NCBI GenBank assembly: GCA_003313425.1
Contig: NHZP01000044.1
Location: 1 to 64,000, forward strand
Source: Pseudopyrenochaeta lycopersici
Lineage: Eukaryota; Ascomycota; Dothideomycetes; Pleosporales; Pseudopyrenochaetaceae
DNA length: 64,000 nt
Direction of reading: 5' to 3'
Each line of letters starts with the position of its first letter. Position 1 is the stretch's first letter. Both the position numbers and the translations under genes were made by a program. Below, piece by piece: positions 21,955 to 33,929 of this stretch. Below the pieces are notes generated by a model. The model was not told where the DNA came from. It was given only the letters and a program-made list of their open reading frames with translations, and searched no databases.

Positions 21955-23366
21955 ATGGTGTCCGTCCCCCCGTCGATAAGACACTTCGCCGCGTGTCTAC
22001 CATGCGTGCGCCCGGCGTCCAGCGCCAATGGTTTACCGCGCCGTCTCCTCTCAACCTCCGCGACCGCTCGGCAAGAGGAGCAGACAAGGTCCTCGACTCC
22101 ACCACCGCCGTCAGATGCTCTGACAGGCACTGCGCAGAAAATGCATACCCAGGATACTCCAGAGTACATGCAGAAATGGGGCACCCTGGACCCCCAGATG
22201 GTCGAGAACAAGAAGCAGGAGCGCCGCCTGTTGCGACGAGAGCACCTTCAGCCAGTTGGGTCACGCCGCCGGCGTGCTGCGCTTCGTCGATCTGCCATGA
22301 AAGAGGCCATCCAAGTCCCGTTTGAGCAGCTGCCCTACCAATGCTTCCAGGAAGCAAGGAAATTCTTATTCGAGGACAGACAGCAGAAAATCAGGGACAT
22401 CGAAACCCAGCAGCTGAGGATCAAGAACCTGTCAGAGCAAGCTGCCTCTGTCAGTGGCAGTCTGGGAGCAAAGGATACCAGGATAAGAAGCATGAAAACT
22501 CATCTCAACGAGCTGATCATTCTGGCGGACATCAATGACCCAGTAGTGAAGAGGAAATTTGAAGATGGTCAAGGTACGCTCTGTTGAACCATGCTCGAGA
22601 ACCAACTAACCATACTTAAGGCGATATGAACAAGCCTATCTACCGCTATCTGGCAGACCAAAAATGGCGAAAGTACAAGCGCCTCGTCCTGGAACAGCGC
22701 ATCAATCAGCTGGGCATCGTTCCTGATTTCCTTCCGTCGCTTGATCTTGTCACCGACATCGATCTTGGGTTTGGACGGAAACTGGTCGCTCCTGGCGATT
22801 TTGTTGATTCGGCAATTAGCGAGAGCATGCCACGACTCAACGTCCAGACCTTCACGCCCGGGGAGAAGCTCGTTACCGTAGTCGTTGTGGACGGTGATGT
22901 ACCTGTGCCGGAGACGGACAGCTTCACCTACCGTTGCCACTTTATCGCGTCCAACATCCCGCTTTCGCCTACCCAAACTTCAATACCGCTTCAACGCATA
23001 GCTCAGGAGGACCAGAAGACCCAAGACCCTGCTGCAAAGAAGATCGCCCTACCCTGGCAAGCCCCATGGGCCCACAAGGGAGCACCATACCACCGCTTAG
23101 CGATATTTGTCCTGGACCAAAACCAGGCGAAAGCCCTCGATGTGACTAGACTGCGTAAGACGAAGCGGAACAAATTCAACTTGCGCAGCTTTGTTGATGC
23201 ACACAAGCTGAATGCGATTGGTGCAACGCTCTTCAGGACTAAGTGGGATGAGAGCACGGAAGGCGTTTTAGAGCGCGCCGACCTCAAAGATCAGATCGGA
23301 ATAGAGCTAAAGAGAAAACGTGTCGAGCCGTTGCCATACAAGAGACGGACTGAGCGCATGCGCTAA
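21955..23366 (+). CDS. MRPL35: Mitochondrial ribosomal protein mL38 (yeast MRPL35 type, PEBP-like fold)
   Basis: Exons 21955-22573 and 22621-23366 flank a 47-bp GTACGC...TTAAG intron and encode 454 residues. The N-terminus is Arg/Ser/Ala-rich (presequence). A helical middle region has KKQERRLLRRE and a coiled segment. The C-terminal half carries the phosphatidylethanolamine-binding-protein-like fold seen in mL38, with VTVVVVDGDVPVPETDSF and a WAHKGAPYHRLAIFVLDQN block. mL38 sits at the central protuberance of the mitoribosomal large subunit. It is co-located and divergently transcribed with uL4m, which suggests shared control of two partners of the same subunit. Confidence 0.9.
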
Positions 23367-23702
23367 GCTAGCTGTAGCGTGCAGGGGGTTTGTAGCGGTG
23401 CACACATGGTTGTAAAGAAATTAGCGGGTGTATTATATATAGACTATTGTGTACATGTATTGTACATTTCTATGCTAGATGAATTAGTGTCCTCATTATG
23501 GCGCTCTCACCATCCCACAACAAGTCCCGGGCACATCTTACTGCTTGGTGGGCGCTCCTTCCAACTATCCACGGTACCACTTTCCCTCCCGCCCTCCCCC
23601 CCAATACTTCTGTAATCGAATTGCACCATTGTCGGTGGGCTCATTTACCAGTGATTTCCCCCACCACTTCGTTCTGCTTGTTAGTTCGAGGTGACACTGC
23701 TC
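23367..23702. other. Intergenic
   Basis: This 336-bp gap lies between two plus-strand genes. It contains an AT-rich transcript-end-like stretch near 23430-23470 (TATTATATATAG, TGTACATGTATTGTACA). No gene was recognised. Confidence 0.5.
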
Positions 23703-25384
23703 ATGGCACCGGTCTCGTTGTCTTACCCATCCTCTAATGTCCCTTCTCACGCACAAGTTGCATTGGCAATCGCAGTCATTAAGTCCAAGCCGCCCGGCAC
23801 CGCAGTGCGAGGTTAGTACTCTAGGCTTCCTGCTCAGCCAAGGACTGTGTTGATCTTATCAGACCATTTGCTCCGCCTACGTGTTCAAGTGAAACAGGGA
23901 CGATGCCTGTGTCATGCACAAGATCGGAGCCAGTATCTTGATTTTGTCGCATATTGGCAGGAACAGTGTATACAGGTTCAGGCTGAATGCAGCCAACTTC
24001 GAAGCGTCAACGTCAAGCTTGAGCGGTCCAATCAACTGCTCGCTAGTAGGGGTGAAGTGGCCTCGGCTTCTGGTAGATCGTCGCCAACTGGCTCGAAACG
24101 CAAAGGAGGAACAGTATCGAGAGGAAGATTGTCAAATCGACGGAAACCAACCCAACAAAGGACGGCCCAACAAGCGGTTGCTGAAACACAGGATATAATT
24201 GAAAAAGATGCAGAATTTCTGGACACGCTGGGAGAATGCAAGTCCTCCTTACTTCTGGGTTCTCCTGTGCTGATCACCTATATCTAGATGGTGTGAATCT
24301 CACGGAGGCACTGTTCACCACACATTACTTATGCAGAGCCACCATTACGAATGCCAAGGCACTCTGCTTCAATCTAGTTCAAACAACCTCCATGCTCGGA
24401 AAAGTCATAACTATTGTTGTGCAAAATCATGGACAATGGTCAGCTCACGGCGAGAGGGCTCCAGGGGCTATGTCATTGGATCATAGCAAGTGTTGCTTTT
24501 CCACCGAGATATCTGTCTGCGCGAGAGCCTTCATGTCGGTTCTTGTTGGCACTAACAAGCTCGTTCAGTCTAGTGAAGACAGTGGATTGCCCGATTTGGT
24601 TGTATGTGAACTGGCGGATATGTTCAAAGCCACATTGGACGCGGTTGAACTATCCGCTCGGCAAACGGCGCAAGTACCGGTAGCATCGTCTCACCACGTC
24701 CGATCAAGGAACGGAAGAGTAGAGATACCTTCGAAGATTATCAAAGAATCGGCACCAACCCGTTCAATTGCTCATCTCTTAATTAGCTTCCTTGCCTTCC
24801 TGGATAAGACAGACGGAGTTCATCAGAAGATATTCGATGGATTCCTTTTTGTCCTTCTTGAACGAGTCGGCAAACGGCTCTACTATTGTACGTTTGGACG
24901 ACATCGTAGCGCCTCGATCGAAAGGAATATTATGCCTGCAGTACCGCCTCGAGAGGCTTTAGAAACTAAAAGTCGAACTTGGGAAGATCTTGCTATTCGA
25001 ATCGAAATGGAGGCTCTTGTCTTGATTCTGGAAAGAGCGATGGTTCTGGCACCCAGCCATATGAATTTTCAACTGGGTCGAGCAAACGAAACCCGAAGTC
25101 ACCTTGGCTGCACATTGAGCACCAGGAATTCACCAACAGCTCCAACAGCTCGGATTAGCCCCCTTGCGAAAGATCGTCTTCAGCGTACTCTTATTGCCTG
25201 CATGTACGGAAGCAACGCCAATGACCAGACAATCGACATTCTTGTGAAGCCAATCCCAAAGACTTGCATGAGCTCATTACAAAACGTGGATAAAATTGAT
25301 GACAAGGAAGTGAAGGACTGGTTTAAACAGGAGGTGTGGAGACTGGTAGGATGGGACGTGCTCGTTCGAGAAGGAGGGTGGTGA
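23703..25384 (+). CDS. Uncharacterised fungal protein with N-terminal coiled coil
   Basis: Exons 23703-23811, 23863-24237 and 24288-25384 sum to 1581 nt and encode 526 residues. The first intron is GTTAGT...CAG (51 bp). The second is GC-AG, with a near-consensus GCAAGT donor and TCTAG acceptor (50 bp); without it the frame ends at once. I do not recognise the family. Visible features are a coiled coil at about residues 60-90 (ECSQLRSVNVKLERSNQLL), a basic Ser/Arg/Lys-rich stretch after it, and a long helical C-terminal part without signal peptide or membrane segments. A nuclear or cytoplasmic scaffold role would fit but is only a guess. It marks the right end of the housekeeping block. Confidence 0.75.
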
Positions 25385-25953
25385 ATATGATTGCTTCTTT
25401 GCCTTTCGAAGGCTTTTTCTGGGGTCTACAAAACACTAAATTTGAGGTTACTAAATTTTACGCCTGAGATCGATACTAACAATGGGATTTGTCTAAAAAC
25501 AAGCACAATGTCAGGTGGTAGGGGACCAGATGTCTGCAGCCAGCACAGCACCATATCGTCATGTCAGCGCATCACGTATCCTTGTGAAATTAGTTCCCAA
25601 TTCAATGGTTCCACTTGTGTAAAAGCCTTAAGGAGGCGTAATGGAATCAAAGTTGATATCAAATGGGGATACTGAGCCTCAAGTCAAATTTGGAACAAGA
25701 CGAGATATTTCCGCCGGCTCTCACATAACTAACCTGGAAGTCGGGACATACTAAGTGTAAGGAGATTGATTGCCTGCTGAAATCTGTATATCTGCCATTA
25801 TATTGGCATTGTGTATCTCTGCCTATCATGACGCATATACAATAGCCGTAACACTGAAGTGGTCCTTCAGTATACCACCATCATTACGTCGTGGCTATAC
25901 ATGCATCTCCTAACAAGTCCGCCCTCATTACTGTTTTTAGAGAATGAGCCGCT
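25385..25953. other. Convergent intergenic region
   Basis: This 3' flank is shared by the uncharacterised gene and the siderophore transporter. No gene was recognised; short frames present lack any family feature. Confidence 0.5.
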
Positions 25954-28019
25954 CTACTTCTTCCAGAACGCCAATGCCTTCTTGTCCTCATTGTCCATTA
26001 CCTCTCGTGGAACAGACATGCCGGCCAGCTCGATAGCATCGTTCTCGGCATTCTCCATAGATTGTGTGTCGGGAAGTCTGGGATTCCGAATCAAGAAAGA
26101 GAATAAGACGAGCAAGACGCAAAGGCCAGCGCCTGTAATGCAAAGTAGAAGCTGGATATGCTTGAAGGCATTGATGACAGCGTCGCGTTCTGGCGTGTGA
26201 AATGGATAAAGGGCGACAGTGTCGAATGGGCTAGTGTACCATTCTACGGCCTGCTTTGTATTGTGGAGATGCTTCTCGAGTTCTTTTGGAAGTAGCTGTG
26301 TCCAGATGGCACCGGAGACAGCATTACCAAGGGATGAGCCGAAGTTGTAGCAAGCAAGATATAGTCCAGTGACTATGGCAACATGTTCGTGCCTCGTTGC
26401 AGCTTGGATACTGGCCATAGCTGGGTATGGAAAGAGACCACCCCCGATACCGAGTAAAACTTGAGCAGCGATTACACCAGCGTGATTGGAGTCGGTTACC
26501 CCACCTCTATAGCGGATGAGGAGTCCAAATGCCCCGAGAAACAGACAGGTACCGAGGATGATGAATGGCTTAAGACGACGGACTTTATAGATGATAAGAC
26601 CACTTAAGACACCAGTTGCCACTGAGACAAAGCTGTAAAGTGATACAATACGTGTGGCAGACTTGATACTCTCGTTGAAGGCAATGATGAGGACAGAGTA
26701 CAGATAGTCCGCTTGACAAGCCCATGCTGTTCCCAATTAGCCTGTGTGAATCAAAAAGGTCTAGGCCAGAATCGCTTACTGAAATTTAGGAGCAAGGCAA
26801 TTGCAAGTGCCGCAAATGCAGCGCGGTCTCTCAGCAGCTGTATGAGGTTAGTCGTTGCAAAAAACCTGTCGGATAATGAGCGTTCCATGACTTACATGGA
26901 AAGGAACCATGGGAAAAGGAGCCTTGGTCTGCCACCATATGAAAACAGGTATAGACAGTATACCAACAGCCAGAGGAGTAATGATCCTCGCTTCAGCCCA
27001 GTGGGCCTGTGGGAGCCTTCCGCCAGCAAGGGTCAAGGGCGTCAGGGTGAGTCCGAGCGCACTGGTCAAGAGCAGGAGGCCAATTACATCTAGCTGCCAA
27101 AAGAGGACTTTCATCAGCTCCCAGCCACCATACTGTTGATATGGGGATTTGATGTTGTTGAGGTGGCCGACTTGCTTAGCCTTGCGACTGACCCAACAGA
27201 GGGTGAGAAAGAGAGGTAGAGTACAGAAGACGTATATGACGGCCCACATGCCAATGCCCCAGCGCCAATTTGAGTGGGAAAGAACTACGCTGGAGATCTC
27301 GGGCGAGAACCAGGGGATAATTAAATAGCAGAAAGGAGGAATATAGCTGAAGAATCTGGTGAATGTTAGCCCGGAGCCTGCGAAGAGGCCGTCATAAGCC
27401 ATACATACACACGCGATCTCAGGGAGGTAGTATCAGCGACAAGGATCTCGAGTATCAGGATAACAAGGGTGTAACCGACTTGATAAAGCACAGCACCTAT
27501 TGCGAATGTGGCGATGTTGTTGGAGGACGCTTCGATCACGGTACCTGTACTGTGTCAGTTGAGCCAAACGAAGCGGATAGAAAGGACTTGCCGATGACGT
27601 AGAAGATAACGGAAACGCAGAGCATCTCGCTGCGACCGAAGATATCGGCGACCTTGGCAGCGCCAGGCTGTTGCACATGTTTAGTTTGTGAAGATCGTAT
27701 CTGTCTAAGAGATAGATACCTGTATGGCAACAGCGATGACAGCCTTAACGACATTGATTGTACTTAGCAAGGCGTGGGCATCTAGGTCTGATGTGGCAGT
27801 GGGTTGGTAGGCAAACCGTAAGACTGCATCTAACCCGTATGCGAAGGCAACCAAGAAGACTCCTACAAAGATACAGACACGATTGCGGAAATTGATCGAC
27901 GCCGAAATAGCCTCAATACGGGCAACACCAGACGACTTGAAGCCGATTGCGGGACCGTCCTCTCGCTCGGTATTGCTGAAGTGTGGCGAGAGGATGGCTT
28001 TCTCATCGCCATCGGACAT
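25954..28019 (-). CDS. Siderophore-iron transporter of the MFS SIT family
   Basis: Six exons (28019-27720, 27667-27592, 27544-27409, 27355-26896, 26837-26780, 26726-25954) encode 600 residues. The intron 27591-27545 begins GCAAGT, so it is GC-AG; reading through it meets a stop. The sequence follows the SIT/ARN pattern: a polar N-terminus, then AFAYGLDAVLRFAYQPTA, AKVADIFGRSEM, a VADTTSLRSRV loop and many hydrophobic segments, consistent with about 14 helices. Family members import ferric siderophores by proton symport at the plasma membrane. The C-terminal tail is polar and Glu-rich. Substrate cannot be told from sequence, and no siderophore synthetase lies nearby in the window. Confidence 0.88.
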
Positions 28020-30782
28020 GGTGAGGACTCAGCGCTGCAATTGAAAACTTGAGCTTCAATAAAGGGTGTAGAAACTGTGCTAAAAGTGGCCACAGCGACC
28101 CCTAGGGCGGAAATTTGCACGAGAGTGGTGGTGGATGGATAGATAGAGTCGTGCGGCAAGGCGAGAAACAATTGCGGACGAAGGGATGCAACGGCACTGG
28201 CTATTCGATAGTCACCCCAAGGGGTGTGGTAGCTCGTAAAGAAGGATGTATAGCTTGTGAAGGTGAAGTGAGGAGACATTTGCGTTTGTAAGGAAGGAAC
28301 ACAGGCTGACCAAGTTGTGAAAGCGAGGCCACGTTAATTTTCGGCGCCAGTATTGTGGCCTTAGGGCTTTTGTCAATGAATTCAAAAATGTCATTCGAGT
28401 CTCACTATTACCTTTAATTCATCTCACCGTCGTTTACTACGTCATCACATGGTGGCATCTTGCGTTGTTCGTGGAGCCGTCATGCATCTACGTAGTTGCA
28501 CATGAAGAATTCAGATTGCGAGTGTGGTTGACTCATTTCACGTTCCTATAGCTCAGTATTTGATTTCTAAGTACTGCCATATCATAACTTGCTGGTGAAG
28601 GTGATACGAGTGTCGTCATTTTTTTTTACGATATCATAGAGCTCAGCTTGAGAAATCTAGCCTTTGCTCCGGATACATAGAGTCAAATGAGACGCCCGTG
28701 AACTAGGAGTCTTCATCAATGGAGTCAATTCTCTCCGTATCTAACTGGCGACTATAACCAGCAACACCAGTAATGACCTAGTTCGACTTAGTGCCAGCCT
28801 TATTCACCATGGCAAGATATATCTTGGCCTCGGTATCCATAATATAGGAAAGAAAAAAACAGTGAAAGTCCCCGAGGTCTGAAGTACGCCCCGCGTGTGT
28901 TCGCTCACTTGTGCGTTTCCTCAGCATGTGCCCTTTGTTGCCCTAGTAGCAATGGCTACGGAAGTCGTACGTTGGAGATGCAAAGTCTTCGATAAACTGT
29001 AATTTATCCTTGATAGAAATGCCGTCCACATATGAAAAAGGTAAATCCACAGCAATAATGAATCCATTGTTTTACATATGTCACTTACGAGCTTCCAAAA
29101 TCCGCGACAAAATTTGTTGGACATACTATTCCAGCTAATATTTCTGGGGCTGACATTGATGAATATTTTCAGTCGAAATAATCACTATCAAAAAAATTAC
29201 ATTGTTATGTGTCGATATAGCACATTTTGTAAAGGGAAATGTTTTACGAAGATAAATAAATGAATGCTACTCCGTCCAATACGCCTGGCCAAACAAAGGA
29301 CACTCTATGCCCTATGTTGGTCATCCCTATATCTTGTCGAATCGATTTGCAATATAAGCACATCTGATTTGAAATCCGGATTCTTTGAGTGGAAACTGAA
29401 TAGACTTGCATGAATCTCTCCTCGTCGATTTCAGCAATGTCCATGTGGAGACGTGTACTTTCATGATTCCGTGTTATCATGTTTCAAAACAAGCAAAACA
29501 TGCTAAATTCTACAGCCGGAGGTGAAGTCAGTTTTTCCAGGCTGAAGTTCCCAAACGAGTTTTATTACTTCGATTTTCGGGCGATTAAAGTCATTACCCA
29601 AGCTTCATCATGCTCAAATATTATGGGAAACGCTCTGAGGCAAAGAATCGAGGTTCCTGAAACCTCGCCCATCGACTTCAGGTCGGGCAACTCCAAGCGA
29701 GGGCAATTGGGCTGCTCATTGTTTCACTTTGGGTATGGCATGCTGAATCTCCTCCAAACCCTAGTATTGGACCTAATCTGTGCTGATATTACAAGCGGAA
29801 GAGCGGTTCCAGTGAAGATACTTAAGGACAATCAATTATACTATACAAACAGTTAAATGCTGGTTGTATTTTCAAACAGTATCACTAGACACATTGATGC
29901 TGTTTGGTCTATTTCCTTAGACTAGTATGGTGGATTGATTAAGCCGAAGCGTTGCAAGGACCTTTATAATGAGCATTTGGATGTGAATATCCATGTCTCA
30001 AGTTTTTAATTTGTCCCAGTCTGAATTGAGGTATTAGATAGTTAGCTGTATATCAGCTTCAGTTGAGAGTAATTGGGGTTGTATTGGTTGGGGCATGGTT
30101 AATTCAAGCTCACAAACTGATCAGATTTGGTGGGGTGGGCGTCTCACTTGTCTGCACTCCTTGCGTGTACATGCCGTTATGAAGTACAAGATGTATGTTC
30201 GGTAGATTTGGATAGAAGTCTTTATCTAGCAATCAATAAATATAATATATGATAACTTAGGGCTATTAAGTATCCGAAACCACTCTGTACGTATAGCTAC
30301 TGTGGTGAAGAGGCGTCCCTAGAAGTCAAGCAAACGGCAACTAGTAGATGGGGGGCGAATAACGCTGTGACACAGATTGTTACCTTGGGTCATAAGCCAT
30401 CCCATTAGTGCCTGGGTATGTATGGAAATGAGTTTTGTGAATTGCTTGATTAGAAAAATATCTCCTTGGTAACTTTAGCAGGTCACATGGCTTTCGACCA
30501 AAGGACAAGGTCCTGCGAAATAATCTTAGTACATGACTACAACGCAAGCCAGCAGTTCTCGTCATGAAATTATACCACAGTTATGCTATGACACGCTTCA
30601 GATTAAGAAAGTGAACTTCCACGATGTAACGATAGTCAAATTGTGGAATAAGTACGTCGCAAACAAGTGGTTTACTTGGAATATTGATGAACCCCCGAAT
30701 TTAGCAAGGAGAAATGAACTCAATTGGTTTACTTAGATCTTAGTTTCATCTTACGTCAAGTACCTTGCTCAGAATATTCACA
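28020..30782. other. Long intergenic region, no supported gene
   Basis: About 2.8 kb without a convincing gene. An open frame at 29479-29856 (plus, 125 codons) has no recognisable domain, signal peptide or membrane segment and may be chance. Composition is moderately AT-rich but keeps CpA/TpG, so it is not RIPed. Confidence 0.5.
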
Positions 30783-31324
30783 TTATTCCCTTTTGCACTG
30801 CGATTGTGCTGCTACCAAATTCGCTTCATTCTGTTTTGTCCCATCTTCCACCTCCTGGACCAAAGTTTGCAAAATTGCCTCATCTGTTTCTGCTACCCCG
30901 GTCAATCCCATCACCTGCCGCATTTCCGTGACCTGGGCTCCTTGCACGGTGTTCAAACCCTCAATCGCCGGGCTTTTGATTTCACCCGCGATCTGCTGAT
31001 TCTGGACGCGGATGTCGATACCAAGCTGCTGGATCGCAAGGACGCTCTGGCGTTCGACAGCAAAATGCCTGGTTGAATTATTTGACTCAAGCTTCTGGAG
31101 AGTTTTGATTCTGGAATACTGAGTTAGGTGGCATTTCATGCGGCGTTGAAAACTAGGCTTCTATATTACCCCGCGAGTTCTTGTTTTTGGACGAAAAGGT
31201 TCGCTTGTATGCCTCCTGAAAGTTGGGCTACTTTTACTGAGTCACATGGTGCTGCCTGGCGAGTACCGATGGTGGGCGAGGCAAAGGCGGTGCTTGTGAG
31301 CAGGCTGAAGATGAAGAGCTTCAT
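30783..31324 (-). CDS. Small secreted protein, predicted
   Basis: Exons 31324-31170 and 31110-30783 encode 160 residues. The 59-bp intron starts GTAATA and has CTAAC followed by two AG acceptors; only the second (CCAG) keeps frame. The N-terminus MKLFIFSLLTSTAFAS is a signal peptide and a dibasic-free TRQAAPC follows. The mature chain is helical, rich in Gln, Val, Glu and Ile, with only two cysteines near its ends, and repeats the theme IQQLGIDIRVQNQQI. It resembles a loosely defined group of small secreted ascomycete proteins of unknown function. A TATAAAA lies about 125 bp upstream of the start (31452-31446). It is isolated among long non-coding stretches, a setting typical of host-interaction or wall proteins, but that is inference. 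Confidence 0.75.
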
Positions 31325-33929
31325 TGTGGGATTACAATCAAAAAGTGGCGATGTACGTAATAAAAGCAGAAGAAAAAGGGAGCACAGCTCGAAGGGCCAA
31401 GAAGAATGGATGCTAGATCATAGAAGAATTCGACACCCACAGCCATTTTATATCGCCTGTTACTGACGCAGGGCCGCATCGCACCAGCACGTTGAGAGGC
31501 CTGGATGCCGGGAGCGCAAAGCTGCGATACTTCTTGTGTATCATATTATTTCAGGACAATTGAAAAGGCAAATAAAGTTAAGAACCAATCACCCATGATT
31601 CCTCCACGGACTGTGGTTTGTGGGGCTGTTCATCGGCGAAACGATATTGCGCCGCAAATGGCCGTGAAACAAAGTGGTCAACGGATCACGGAAGCTGGCT
31701 ACCATTCTGACGCATCGTAGATCGCGTCTTGGGAAAAGCTTCTTTTAAAAAATTGTAAGCGAACTGAACAGGGCAAGCGATATATGGAAAGACTAAACCG
31801 AGAAACGTATTTGAGCGAGGATAATAGAGAATCTGTGGTCGGGACTGAACAGCTCCCTGCAGCCCTGACGAAATTTCAGCGTCCGGACGATCAGGCTATT
31901 AATTGTCAAAGGTGAAATCGGGATCGCTTGGCGACTGACTTGTTATCGTCCCATCGTCGAAATATTAGCCTTAGACGTGGGTTCCTGAAGCAACAAACGT
32001 TGAATACAGTACGAGGTCAAAAGTTTGGGTTGCCAAATTTGCCCCACCTATCGCCAATCAGAGCTGTATCACAACCACCAGCGTCAGCTTTAAAGATAAT
32101 TCGCTTGTGGCTGTGATAGCGTTGGATTAGGCTCTTATTAGGCCTTTTCTGAAATCTCTAGATTAAATTCATAACCTGGTAGCATTATAGAAGTGGTTGA
32201 GATAGGCTTGTTGTATTTCGCCATCTCACTGAGCAACCAAAATATTTGACCAGTCATTTTAGAGAGCGACATAACCTGGCTGGTTCTCAAATCGAGCTGG
32301 ATAAATCACCATCACCGTAGGTTGTTGGCATATAAGTAAATAGCTGTAAGGCAAGGCAAAATAGGGTGAAGTTATCTCTGGATGAATCCTAGCAAAGGCA
32401 AAGCTGCGATATAAATTCACTTCGAACGGTTATGTGAACAGTTTTAATGAGAGCGGTAATGTTAATAAGAGGCTTAGATGTCTACTCTAGAATGACCAAC
32501 CTAGCTACTACGTAAGCTAGGCAAGAAATAAACCAAAGAGGTGAAAGGATAGTAATATACTTCTTACAATTCCAGTAGAAGGCTAAAAGGAGGCAGTAAA
32601 CTATTACTAGACTATCTTCTACTACTAATGTAGCTATCTTACTACAGTAGCTATTTCCACTTAATAATATTAATAAAAATATAGTACTTTGTATGTTAAT
32701 AAAGAAATAGAGTATCTTTTAGTATGGAAGTAAATTTGAATTTATACCTCAAGTTTAAAACTTAAGGTAGTTGAAATATGTGTATCTTATTTTAAATCCT
32801 AAGAGCTTTCTATTAAACTTACTAAGTTTATAGTTTAATTATAAATACTACATAATACTAAAGCTTATATATATTAACAGCTAAATAATAAAAAAAAGTA
32901 AACTTATATCTTATAACTAGTTATACTTTACTTGTATATATTTTAGTAAACTTAGTTACTAAATTAAATACTATATAAAGTATTATAGATCCTATTTTAA
33001 TATTATAGAATAGACTTTAAGCTTATATAAATTTAATAATAATAAAATTACTAATAGATATATTATCCTTGACTTTAATAAGTTAAGGAGCATAAAAAAT
33101 ATAGTTTACTGTATAAACGTAACTATAGGCTTAATAAAATTAGTGTTGTATAGTACAGGGATAAAAATGTGTTGCTGATATTCGGAGCATTTAATCTTGA
33201 TATGTGAATTTATTATTTATGATTTATATAAACCGTATATATAATATAAAATTATGTTATTGTAAGGGCTTAAGTCTATGGCTACTAAACCGTGTAACCA
33301 CAAAGGTAAGTATGATCAGCGATAGCTGATCTCGCGGGTAGAATAGCACATATAGCTTTTTGAGTTTCTGCAGCACAGTCTGCTGACCTGCCTGAAGTCT
33401 CGCTTCACAGAGCTTTATTTATATTTATTAGCCTCGCAGGGCCTGACACTTACTTCTTCAAAACTAATATTGTTTTCGACTATACTACTACAGAGATAAG
33501 GTGAGATTAGGAAAAAAATGTCTTCTTCTCTTCTCTCTCTTATATTCCTTCTCTTCTACATACATCCGCATGTGTGCATATCCTTAATACTATAACTCGG
33601 ACCGTTTGCTACTGTGATTATAGTGTAAGGGGCTATATAGCTAAATGCCTTGGTATTACGCTAGTAAAAGGGGTTATAGTTAACTATGCGTGAGGTCTGG
33701 CAGGTAAATGCGAAGGGATCCAGTAATTGCGCCCACTATACCATCAAGCAGCAAGCCTCTGTCGAAAGTACTATGGAATTGGTCCAAAGTTGATTAGTGA
33801 CCAGCCCACACAAGAACTATGATACTCTTGATCTCTACCATATGACAAAAGCCTCTACTTGGGCTTTGAATATGCACAGTGGGCGTGCGTTTGGCACAAT
33901 TTTCCGATAGGAAAGCATATTTCTGACGA
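31325..33929. other. Long intergenic region with a degraded AT-rich core
   Basis: No gene was recognised in about 2.6 kb. From about 32460 to 33270 the sequence becomes strongly AT-rich with reduced CpA/TpG and CTAG-type tetramers, like a partly RIPed repeat remnant; I see no protein motif in it. A near-palindrome GATCAGCGATAGCTGATC lies at about 33315-33332. The flanks are of ordinary composition. Confidence 0.5.

Noticed and set aside
29479..29856. 125-codon plus-strand open frame
   Set aside because: No signal peptide, domain or neighbouring exon supports it; chance is a sufficient explanation.
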